Source of the DNA: Isoetes taiwanensis
Lineage: Eukaryota > Streptophyta > Lycopodiopsida > Isoetales > Isoetaceae
Reading direction: 5' to 3'
NCBI GenBank assembly: GCA_021234155.1
Contig: JAJEKV010000054.1
Location: 2,521,702 to 2,585,701 of the forward strand
Length of the DNA stretch: 64,000 bases
How positions within the stretch are numbered: position 1 is the stretch's first letter; each line of letters begins with the position of its first letter. Shown in pieces: positions 55,092 through 64,000 of this stretch. A program made the translations under genes and the position numbers. Below the pieces are notes generated by a model. That model was not told where the DNA came from. It did not search any database and saw only the letters and a list, made by a program, of their open reading frames with translations.

Positions 55092-56281
55092 ATGTCTGCT
55101 GCCGGAACCGTGTCATTTTTCTACATCTACGTGAAGGAACGTCCATTTGTGGTCGGGATTTGTGTTCATCTTCTTGCTTTCTTTGCTATTTTAAGGCCTC
55201 TGCTCTAATCAGTTTCTGGCTTTGGTTTTTGATTTTTGATTTGCAGAAGCTTAACTTTAGAAATGTGATACCAAATGGACCGCTGATTCTAAGAGGGCCA
55301 AGAGGGCATGCGATTCCGGTTGAGTTGGTTAGGTTGGGAAATAGAACTTATTTAGGGGCAGGATGGGTTCAGTTTCGTGCCCACAATAGGATTGTAACTG
55401 GCGACATTTTGAGGTGCGAATTAAACCAACAACGGATTATGTCGGTTCAAATCTGTAGCCAGGTTGCTGATACAGAGATGTATGTCAAAAGTCGTCCAAA
55501 GGAAGAGAAACTTGGCAGAAATGCTGTTGAAGAAGCATCCAAGGGCGAAAGCTTTAGGGGAGAAAATGATTGGAGACACGAAGAAAAGCATGCAAAAAGA
55601 TGGATACTTCAGGCAAAGCATGAAGATTTGGGAATGGATTTAAAGCGTGATCATATGAACTATGAAGAACAAGAGAAACTTCATCTGCAGAGACTGGATT
55701 GCAGACATGAAGAAAAGCATGCAAAAAGACAGGCTCACAAAGATCTGGATAAAAAGCATACGCATGTGAAATATGAAGAACAAGAGAGCCTTGATATGCA
55801 GCTGCAGTTCAGGAGGAACCCCAGCTTCTCTATTCCAATCATCTGGTCACGAGCTAATGGAGGACTTTGTGTAAGTATAAGTTGTTTTTCCCTAGGTTGT
55901 TTCCTGTATGATTCTATAGATTTAAGTCTTTAAATATGTAGGAAGTGGTGCTTGCTGTTCATGAACTTTTTCTGATTGATAACTAGAAGATTTGCTGTTC
56001 ATGAGTTGCCTTTTTTTTAATTGATAAGTAAGTAACAAGTTGCAAACCTGTTTGCATGGCAGCACATTCCTTCCAAGTATGTACATTATATGCCTGGAGT
56101 AGGAAGCAAGTTTACATTGATTGGCCCTGATGGCCACAGAACCAAGGTAAGACGCACAACTCAATACAGCATTGGGAGTGGTTGGCCTGCTTTCCGAGAG
56201 CGCTATGGCTTGGGATTGGGAAACCAGATATGCTTTGAGATTATCCGCAAACAATCTGTGTGGAAGGTTCATATTTCATAA
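55092..56281 (+). CDS. REM-type protein with two B3 DNA-binding domains
   Basis: Inferred exons 55092-55148, 55247-55870 and 56063-56281 total 900 nt (299 residues), all phase 0 with GT-AG borders (GTAAGT after exon 2; the exon 1 donor GTGGTC is weak). The first B3 domain (about residues 9-88) runs SFFYIYVKERPF, KLNFRNVIPNGPLILRGPRG, GWVQFRAHNRIVTGDIL and MSVQIC. The second (about 210-298) runs PSFSIPIIWSRANGG, HIPSKYV, SKFTLIGPDGHRTKV, GWPAFRERYGLGLGNQIC and VWKVHI. Between them lies a strongly charged linker holding two copies of RHEEKHAKR with a YEEQE word after each. REM B3 proteins are plant nuclear DNA-binding proteins, VRN1 being the best known. Target and role here are unknown. No disruption is seen, so this is the best-preserved gene in the window. 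Confidence 0.8.
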
Positions 56282-57850
56282 TTAAGTTAGTGGTCATTCC
56301 TTGTGCTTCCAAACCAGAGAGTTGAAGGTTGACAGACATTACCTATACAGAAAACTAGAACTTGAGTGTGCAGAAAGGAATCTTGTTGTAATCTTTCCTT
56401 TGCTGCGTAATCTGTCCTATCTGACATACATGTGAATTATTCAATATGAGCTGCATTTTGATAAAAACATTCAGTACTGATCCTAGAATAAAAAGCTGAT
56501 CTACATGTAAAGCTGAATTTAGTACTGATATAATACTAAATCCAGCAAGTTCATCATCACTAGCACATAATACCACTATTACTTGTTGCAAATTAGATGA
56601 GGACTGCAATGGGCCAAGCAAATCCTAGTCTCACAAACTTTCCGAACGAGGCACATAAACGTTTTTCTTGCTTTTTTCTTGCAGTTGCAGTTGCTTGATC
56701 CTGGCCAGGTAATTATTATTTTAGAAGACACATTCTTAAAGTCATGTGTACAACGTACACCTTCAAAGAATTCCTAAGGAAGATTTTAGAAGAAATATCA
56801 TGAAGTAGGAAGGGAATAAACTTTATTAATCAAAAGCTATATGCGATTTGGTTGAAATTCTCGCTTGCGTTCCTTTGTGTGCAGGAGCAAATATTGGAAG
56901 AAGAGGGCTTTCTTTCCATTCCCTCTTCGTTAGTTTATGGCTGCTCCTTGTCTGCTTCAACCATTTTCTTAGGCAAGCCATCTTTCAACCAAAGTTGCAA
57001 TCTAGTAATTTTAAACAACGTTTAAAGTGTCTGGAGGTTTGAATTATTTTTCAATCTTTTGTTCTACATTAGTGCCAGATTACAGGATTCGTAGGTCAAA
57101 TCCGAGGATAAGCATTTTTTTTTTGGAAGCTTGTTGGAGAACATGTGGGAGAGGCAGCCAGAGTAGATTGTGCGCTTGCTTCAAACTTTCTTCTTTTGTT
57201 TTCCTTTTCAGTATTTTATTTTTTTTTCTCTCTCTCTCTCTTTTTTTGTGGTAGACCATTGCAATGATGCCTTGATTTTGAGTTCTTAATTCTCATGGGT
57301 TTTTTAACTCTGCTTGAGACTAGGGTGGGCGCTTTGAACCGGCTGGGGCATCCTGCAGCAGCCTGCTATGGAACGGCAGCAAAACCAAACCGCCCCAAGC
57401 CAAAGCTTCTTATAACTGCTTCTCAAACCAAAGCAACGAAATTCACTCCATAAGAATCGATCTGGCAGAGGGAAGCGGTGCGCGAATTGGATAAGAAGAA
57501 GAAACCGCATAGGGAAACGGTGGGAGAATTGGCCATGCTAGCAGCTGGAAAAATCGATTTTTTGCAAAACAATCCTATCTTTCCTGTCTCTGTCAAGCGC
57601 TCATTTCTTTCAGTACCATAACTAAGATCGAAGAGAGCCACCTGGTTTTCAAACGACTATGATGTTTTCCACCATTTTTTTAAAAACCAGAGCGTAAAAA
57701 TATTGATACGGTTGAGACTCTTTGTATACTTGAACTTGACATACAATAGATCACTTGGATTACTCATTCCTTATTGTTTACTCCTTATTGTTTTTTAAGT
57801 TCATTGGATTTCAGTATATTCCTACAAATATGCCAGATCTAGGGTCCACA
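56282..57850. other. 3' flank of the B3 gene, non-coding
   Basis: A further exon (around 56685-56710, after a tttcttgcag acceptor) is possible, but the stop at 56279-56281 makes it unnecessary. A pyrimidine-rich tract with ctctctctct lies near 57225. No other feature is recognised. Confidence 0.4.
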
Positions 57851-57855
57851 AATAT

Positions 57856-57897
57856 ACAGGGCCATGAAGGGAAAATACAGGGCCATGAAGGGAAAAT
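57856..57897. repeat. 21-bp tandem duplication
   Basis: The 21-mer that begins acagggccatgaagggaaaa is present twice, at 57856-57876 and 57877-57897, in an otherwise unremarkable open frame. Confidence 0.9.
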
Positions 57898-58436
57898 TGT
57901 TGCAATAAGTAGCGCCCGTTCACCTCTGCACCTCTCCGGAACCTCTCCAGGAAAATCCTTCAGAAAACAAACACCCGCAACCAGACTTCATGATTTCAGA
58001 ACTAAAGATCAAAGGCGGCTGAAATTTTCCTCTGCAACAGCAAAAAACCTAGAGCATAGCTGCAAGCAACGAAAATCCCAAGGCCATCTGTTCTTCCGGA
58101 AACCCCGACTCAGTTCTTCTACTTTCTTTGCTCCCTCACCTTCGCCCCTGCAATTCCGAGCCACCTGATAGGATCTGGCTGCTGGACATGCCCAGGCTTC
58201 CTTCCAACAAAGAAGGAGCACCACTGGTCTGGCCTCCATGCTCAACAACACATGGCGATGTACTCTATTCTAAAACCATGGCTTCTATTAAACAAAAATA
58301 AAACCCATCCCCCCTTTTCCGCCTAACCATTGGCAAAATCATAGTACAAACATAATTTGGCAACCTTTATGGATCATATACAAGCAATTGTTATGGCACG
58401 TCACTTAACCATTCAAAGGGATCCACTTTCAAAAGG

Positions 58437-58712
58437 CTATGCTAGCAAAGCTTCAAACACTGGCTTAACTGGCTCCTGATCACCACTGCCATACCGCAGT
58501 TTCCGATCAGAGGAAGTAATACACTGGACATGATCCATCTTTTCTTCAATATCTCGCAAACATAAGGAGTTACAAGTGCTCCCCAGTTCTAAAACTAGAC
58601 TCCGAGAGCTTTCCAAAATGGTAAGGATTGCTCTATTCCAATCTGTGGCCACCGAGTTATGACATTTTAAAGTTGGCCTTCTTTCTATAGTAGCTAGCGC
58701 TTTAAAAGGCAA
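58437..58712 (-). other. Unrecognised open frame, protein-like
   Basis: A 91-codon minus-strand frame includes ATDWNRAILTILESSRSLVL, ELGSTCNSLCLRDIEEKMD and SSDRKLRYGSGDQEPVKPVF and ends in TAG. The sequence looks helical and selected rather than random. I cannot assign it. A gag or leader region of a retroelement and an isolated exon are both possible. Confidence 0.3.
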
Positions 58713-59255
58713 AGGTCCTTCCCAAAATAGACATTGCTCTTTCTAATAACAATAGGCTTTTGGAAGAATTATCCCTTAATATCATCCATTGCCATCTTTA
58801 TTATATTATTAGGCAACATTGAGGGAATAATATTTCATATAGCTTTGCTATGGCACTTTCACTGTGGCCCACTTCCCCTGCTTGTCCCACAACAATCCTT
58901 CCCTTCTTACGATCGATCGTCCTCGATCGCCATTAACCTGGAAGAAAACCATCAAATCTTCCTTTTCAAAGTTGATCAACTTCTAAAAAGTGTGTTGGTC
59001 CTTCCCTTCTCGAGATTCCACTTATCCCCCTTGAGAATGTTCTCCTCTGATCCGCCAAGGCGATCCCTGCACTTGGGCAAGACTAATCCCCATGTTGATC
59101 CCAGATAAGCACTTGAACAAACATGACATTCCCAGACATTTCCCCTTTCTATTCATCCATGCAGGTAATGCAACCTTAACTTAGGCAAGAAAGGCCGCCG
59201 TTCTAAACCATTAAGTGAATGGGTTTATGAACTTTAATAGGTCTCGAACTCTAAT

Positions 59256-59570
59256 GGATTCTTAAAAAAAAATTCAAAAAAACGTGGGCCACACAACAAC
59301 CCATTGAATCTGCTTACGAATTATGAGCTATACGTGTGTCATTTTTGTCTTTAGAGGTAGATTCCACTGCCCCTACATTCCTTATAAAGCATTGTTTTCT
59401 CTACTGTCATTAGACAATTTCAATAACAAAAATAATTACAAAGCAAATAATGTCCATTCTTGCCAATATCAACACGCGCTATTGTCCAAGTTGCACATAT
59501 GGACGTTATAGGATGAGTAACAACACATGCCAAGACATTAGCCCGGCAACGCCGGGCACACGTTTACTAG
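59256..59570 (+). mobile_element. Helitron 3' region and terminus, plus strand
   Basis: The terminus has the hairpin GCCCGGC AAC GCCGGGC (59541-59557), a 9-nt spacer, and CTAG (59567-59570) followed by T. It matches the ends at 43706 and 48176. An 86-bp stretch inside it (59256-59341) is repeated directly outside the terminus (59571-59659). The 5' TC end was not found, and no Rep/helicase is encoded. Confidence 0.7.
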
Positions 59571-59659
59571 TGGATTCTTTAAAAAAATTTCAAAAAAACG
59601 TGGGCCACACAACAACCCATTGAATCTGCTTACGAATTATGAGCTATACGCGTGTCATT
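59571..59659 (+). repeat. Direct repeat abutting the Helitron 3' end
   Basis: The stretch tggattctttaaaaaaattt, cgtgggccacacaacaaccc and gcttacgaattatgagctat is a near-perfect copy of 59256-59341 and begins at the first base after CTAG. Similarity stops at tgtcat in both. It may be the start of a second, truncated family member in tandem or a duplicated flank. Confidence 0.8.
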
Positions 59660-59749
59660 GATTAATATAAACTAGAAGCAATGTTTCGTTGTTTGTACAC
59701 ATGCAAGTTGTCAACAAAGAATATAGTTTGTTATAATCTATGGACCATC

Positions 59750-60000
59750 ATAGAACAAAAATGTGCCCACCAGTTGCACATTGAGAACATCTCGTCATAA
59801 TTCCTATTCCATAGACAGTATGTACAATGTACAGAAAACCAAAGCAAGCTATAAGCCAACAGACGTAACCTCTTTCACATAGTTTCTTAACTACGAAGCA
59901 ACATAGAAGAAAATGTGCCCACCAATTGCACATTTAGAACCCCTACTCATAATTCAAATGCAATAGATTGTATGTATAGAAATCCCAAGCAAGCTCCAAG
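59750..60000. repeat. Imperfect tandem duplication, period about 153 bp
   Basis: The words aaatgtgcccacca(g/a)ttgcac, agaac, cataattc and ccaa(a)gcaagct occur in the same order from about 59758 and from about 59911. The copies have diverged by substitutions and indels. Confidence 0.65.
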
Positions 60001-60022
60001 GCAAGCTGTCCTCACGTCTGAC

Positions 60023-60545
60023 TCACCTCCATCCTGAAAAGATGAAACGCCCTGTGGAGAGTATTCTTATAAGCGTATAGCATAGCCCCCTGCTCCTCTG
60101 CTGCCTGCCATGATAAAGCACGAAATGACGTGCATGAGTGTTTTGATTGTTTAACACAAGACAATTCTTTATTTTCCTCTGCCTCTGCTTCTTTTTCTCT
60201 CTTTTCTCATGCTGCTCCATAATTTTTTGAGCACCATCTTTTTTTGACCTGCCTCTCTTTCTAGAAATATCTGCATAAGCATCACAAATAAGCAGCTTGT
60301 CCTGACGAATTTGCAATGTCTCAGATGGCATCTCCGCAAAGTTGCCAGTGTCTAAGCTCGATGTCAACTGAGATACTCTCAAGTAGGCATCCTTCCTCAT
60401 CCAAGGAGGGATGAGGATGGTCGCTCGTGACGATGGCGCTTAGGGCTGCCGGCAGTTTTCCTTGTAACTTGAGCATCTGGACTCTGTTTTTTATGATCTT
60501 TAGTTCGTTGGAAAGCTTGTCTCGAGAGATCTCCATCAATATCAA
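60023..60545 (-). other. Unrecognised basic open frames
   Basis: Minus-strand frames include PSETLQIRQDKLLICDAYAD, ISRKRGRSKKDGAQKIMEQH and EKREKKKQRQRKIK. The run of basic residues with KRGRSKK resembles a nuclear localisation signal. It overlaps in position with what could be the 5' leader of the LINE that starts near 60617 on the other strand. No family is recognised. Confidence 0.25.
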
Positions 60546-60616
60546 TTTTGTTAGGGTTTGCTATCAGGTTAGGGGCCAGATTTGGGTCTATTTGATTCCG
60601 GCCAGGTATAGTAGGG

Positions 60617-61480
60617 ATGGGGAAGACAGATATTGCTCCGGCATCCAAGGCGGCGGCAAAACGGCGTGAGCCTACCACCAGTTTGGTGGTACGTGATCCC
60701 CCAGTTGCTGCGCAAAAAGAGGTAAATCATTCAGTTTAAAGCTCTTTGCCTTCGGTGGTGGCTTCTCCAGTGCTGCTTGAAGAAAGAGATTTTCCTCCTT
60801 TGCAAGGCGCTGCGAATAAGGGAGCAGAAGTTAATGGGAATTGCATCAAACAGGTATAGATTCCAGTCTTAATGTAGTTCCTCAGCCTCGGGCAAATGAT
60901 AGTGCTTGGAAGTCATCTTATTCGTTTGCAAAAGTTTCATATCAAAGATTTAGTGATTGGTTTTGTAAGGATATATCTAATGAATCTAGAAAGGCAAGGG
61001 TAGCAGCTGCTTTACAGGTATTGTCTGAAGGGAGTAAGGAGGAGTTGTCGGCAATCTTGGACACCTTGAAAGCCCGACAGACTCAACTTCAACAAGAATT
61101 GCCTCCAGATGGTATATTTTACCAGTCTGACTGTCGGAGTGTGGTTCAAGCGTCTGGTATTCCTGTAGTTGAGATGGACCATCAAGCTCATATTAAGTGT
61201 GCTGAGAACTTATCTTCCTGTGCAGTTCTTGGGTATTTTACTGGTGGCTATTTAGATTTTTCTTGGTTCCGTGTTTGGTTATCTTATCTTTTCAGTCCAT
61301 CAAGTTGCTGGAAAAAAACTTTGTTCTTATTATGTTTGAAAGTAGTGATGCAGTGGACTCTTTGGTATCAAGAGGGATTGATCCACTTGGTGGGGAATAT
61401 ATAATGTACCAGCATTATTCTCCTGGCTTTACACCAGATATGGTTCGTGCATTAAAGATGCCTTGCTGATTCTCGTTACC
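60617..61480 (+). pseudogene. L1-like LINE ORF1, N-terminal part (DUF4283-like)
   Basis: The frame beginning at the ATG at 60617 reads GKTDIAPASKAAAKRREPTT. It then breaks, with EERDFPPLQGAANKG further on. Later pieces include WKSSYSFAKVSYQRFSDWF and KLLEKNFVLIMFESSDAVDS followed by LGGEYIMYQHYSPGFTPDM. The last fits the FxxxxFVILRFESxEEADxVLxRG ... LxxxxWTPGF pattern of the DUF4283 domain in plant L1 ORF1 proteins, which bind the element's RNA. Several frame shifts and stops are present. Confidence 0.7.
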
Positions 61481-61829
61481 TAATCTTCCTCCTGATCTAA
61501 TGGCTCATCAATTTCTAGTAGCAATTGGAACAGAACTTAGGGTCCATATCTCACACTCCATAATTGGGGCACTCGACCTTCAACACATTTCAAATTTCTT
61601 TTATTAAGTGGAGTCCCTCTCTGCCTATCAGTGACTTTGGAAAATTCTTTATTGCATCTGTCAGCATAAATGATTTATCCCCTATCTATTGGAATGAAGA
61701 TTGTTTCTCCAAAATTTTTAATACCTTTGGATCCTACATTTCCTCTAATTTTTCTCCATATAAGCCTCCAAAATGCTTTATCCAACTTGACATTACTAAA
61801 CCAGCCTGATTGATTTCTTTGGCAAACCT

Positions 61830-63548
61830 ATGGCTCTTAATTTAAGATGGGTAGGATTACCAAATTTCTGCCAGAATTGCAAAATCAGGCACTTTTTTCA
61901 CTCATCTTGCAGTTTCAAGGAATTCAAAGGTTTAGAAAATCAGGTTCAAGAAGAATTACATGGAGAATCAAAAAATATCAATAACTTTGGTTATTCTTCA
62001 AAGCAAAGGCAGAATATAGATGCTCAGAGAAATCTGCCTAATTCTCGAGAAGTGATAAATCAAAGTCAGCAAGATCAAGTTAAGAAGGTTAACTACAACA
62101 ATTATAATCTCCAAGAATGGATACCATATACAAAGATCAATGGTAGCAAAAAAAGAATTCTCAAAAAAGGAGAATTAAAGCAGAAGCAACTATTGGAAGA
62201 AGAAAACAAGGTTACCAGTTTTATGCACAAGAAATTTACATCTTTCAAGCTTGCACCCTCAACAATTAAAGTCCTAAATAAGGGTGTTTTCTTCAATACT
62301 GACAACAGCAAAGATTTGGCTACTGGCATATCAACTCAAAAATCAGAAGTGGCCAATAGTGGACAAAATAAATCAATTCTCAAGGGAAAAGCTCCAATCC
62401 AGCATTCAATCCAGAATCAACACTTTGATTTGCATCAAACTCTGAAGGATATTATGCTGGACTCCAAAAACGTAGCAGTAGAGAGGTATATAGGGATTAA
62501 AATTCATGATAATCCCAAAGAAACTTGCCACTCAACTCTTTGTTGCAAACCACGGATTTCAAGGGATAAAGAAGAGCCATTAATTATAGAAAGCAAAATT
62601 TCGGATATTGATAATTCTGAAAAAGCAGAATCTCAAAGCAAAATTCAATGTTCAAATAGCTTTGGAATCCTATCTCATCTAAATAATGACTCAGCTGCAG
62701 ACAGTATTGAGACTCTAACCTCAGTTGAAATTATGGACTCCACCTTGCCTATCTCCACCCATTCTTTGACTCATAATCCTTCCCCTCTTCAGCCTCTGAT
62801 AGACCTATCTGATACTCAAGTTCACTCTGCCAATCTTGCACAACCTGAAAATCCTTGCTTCACTGGTTCTATCTCCAGCCAAATAGCTCAATAGCTTGCA
62901 GAGTTGCATGTGGAAGTTGATGGCCAAGGTTTTCTTAACAGAAATTTAGATCATCAGTCTGGTACAGATGGCAGTGACAACTTAACTCATGACATTGGAA
63001 ATACTGGTAAGGAAATACAGTTCATTAGATCTGAGAATTTGGAAGATAGAATCGAGATGAGTATAAGGCTGGAAAACAATGGGAACAAGCTTCAAGATGG
63101 GAAAATTATTTTTAAAGCTCAGAAGTTAGCTGCAGTGAGTACAAACGAGGATGTGGCATTTTCCAGGCAAGTTCTCAACCCTATTGATAATAGTTTAATT
63201 TTATCCACTGCTGTTAATGGTGATACAAGCTCAAATCCAAGTCCTTGTTGTGGGTCTAAATTTTGGAGCTGCTCTCATCTACCAAACCAGGTTATTTTTT
63301 ATATTGATAATTCTGATAAAGAAAATGAGGTTAATAATAATACTTTAAATATTGTCAATAATGGTTCCTGGGAAGATGACTCCTTTTTATTATTACCCTC
63401 ATCCTGTGCCTTATCTGCCAATCCTAAATCCAAAAAGGGGAAGACTAAAAATAAAGCTAAGATTAAGCATTCTAATAGAATTCTTAATAATCTAGGTACC
63501 CCTGCCAGTAATACCAGGAATAAGGCCAAAGAGAATTTTAAATCCTGA
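61830..63548 (+). pseudogene. L1-like LINE ORF1, zinc-knuckle and long C-terminal part
   Basis: Near the start LPNFCQNCKIRHFFHSSC resembles the CCHC knuckle following DUF4283 in L1 ORF1, with the His one place early. After it come about 540 residues rich in Asn, Ser, Gln and Lys without a domain, as expected of the disordered ORF1 tail. A single TAG at 62892-62894 interrupts the frame, which then continues in register to 63548 and ends in a basic stretch (KSKKGKTKNKAKIKH). Apart from that codon the 1.7 kb is open, so this element may be young or hold one sequence error. Confidence 0.7.
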
Positions 63549-63582
63549 TCTGCTTTTCCTCATCCTATCTTGATTTCTTCCA

Positions 63583-64000
63583 ATGAAGATTCTATCTTGG
63601 AATTTAAGAGGGATCAAAGGTCCCCTAAAGAGAAGGAGGGCTATCTCACAGATTAGAGAATACAAGGCAGATATTATTCTGCTGCAAGAGCTGAGAATTC
63701 CCAATTTTGAATGCTCAAACCTGGCTGACTGGATTGGTCCAGGTCAGTCTTCTATTTGGATTGAGGCTACAAATACTTCAGGGGGACTTTGTATAATTTG
63801 GAGAAATCTTAATCATTCTACTCTTTATAACAGTCCCTGTAAAAGATGGCAGGCAGTGATTTTCAATTACTCAAATTCCTTCTTTTGAGTTGTGAACATC
63901 TATGCCCCAACTAACTCGAGAGATAGAGAGTTAATTTGGCCTTAAATTAATACCTGGCTTCAAAATCACAATTTTGTTACTTGGATCCTTGCTGGTGACT
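63583..64000 (+). pseudogene. L1-like LINE ORF2, endonuclease N-terminus, cut by window end
   Basis: The frame starts MKILSWNLRGIKGPLKRR and continues ADIILLQELRI, GLCIIWRN and, after a TGA near 63888, VNIYAPTNSRDRELIW. These are the N-terminal motifs of the apurinic-type endonuclease of L1 ORF2 (SWNxRG, LxExK/R, NxYAP), which nicks target DNA for target-primed reverse transcription. It begins 34 bp after the ORF1 stop. The catalytic Glu of the LQE motif is present. The stop means this copy is not autonomous unless the stop is an error. Confidence 0.8.

Noticed and set aside
56685-56710. Fourth exon of the B3 gene
   Set aside because: There is an acceptor-like tttcttgcag, but the frame already ends at 56279-56281 and the second B3 domain is complete.

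Overview
The window is plant nuclear DNA: AT-rich, gene-poor and crowded with transposable elements. Four things point to a land plant: a PLS-class PPR protein with a DYW-type C-terminus, a REM-type B3 protein, a chromodomain Ty3/gypsy element and Helitron termini. The wording of the PPR repeats (VDMYAKCGSLAEA, DKLPV, WNALIAGY) and the abundance of LINEs suggest a leptosporangiate fern. That is an inference from familiarity, not a database match.

Layout. 0-5.4 kb: dispersed repeats, one arm of a foldback family, and the 3' end of an L1-like LINE followed by an unrecognised open frame. 5.7-8.0 kb: a nine-exon RAD51C-like gene whose exon phases all fit, but with one in-frame stop. 9.6-10.3 kb: a retroposon 3' end with a (TTATC)n tail. 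11.5-15.3 kb: a decayed chromovirus. 15.8 kb: a Tourist-like MITE. 16.1-19.1 kb: a PPR-DYW gene with about six reading-frame breaks. 19.4 kb: a MULE-like MITE.

19.7-36.0 kb: LINE remnants, then a direct tandem duplication of about 7.8 kb (20371-28173 and 28174-35990). Each unit carries an inverted LINE 3' end inserted in a gypsy remnant, a SINE tail fragment, a foldback element and unrecognised coding-like sequence. 36.5-38.2 kb: a LINE reverse transcriptase remnant on the minus strand. 39.3-39.7 kb: a tRNA-derived SINE with A and B boxes. 41-49 kb: mostly non-coding, with Helitron ends, a hairpin and several short tandem duplications.

50-54.8 kb: copies of a small dispersed repeat, a minus-strand PPR remnant and some exon-like sequence. 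55.1-56.3 kb: an apparently intact three-exon gene for a protein with two B3 domains. 57-60.4 kb: little recognisable, apart from a Helitron 3' end at 59.57 kb. 60.6-64.0 kb: the 5' half of an L1-like LINE (ORF1, then the start of the ORF2 endonuclease), cut by the window end.

The most interesting structure is shared 3' ends. The LINE family, a second retroposon and the SINE all end in a similar stretch (GTGGACGCTAAAAA-like) followed by a short tandem tail, (TTCTA)n, (TTATC)n or (ATCT)n. That is what a LINE-SINE partnership based on tail recognition would look like. No new enzymatic or defence system is evident. Many frame breaks, and clustered small indels between the duplicated copies at CTG/CAG/CCG/CGG sites, suggest that part of the apparent decay is base-calling error.
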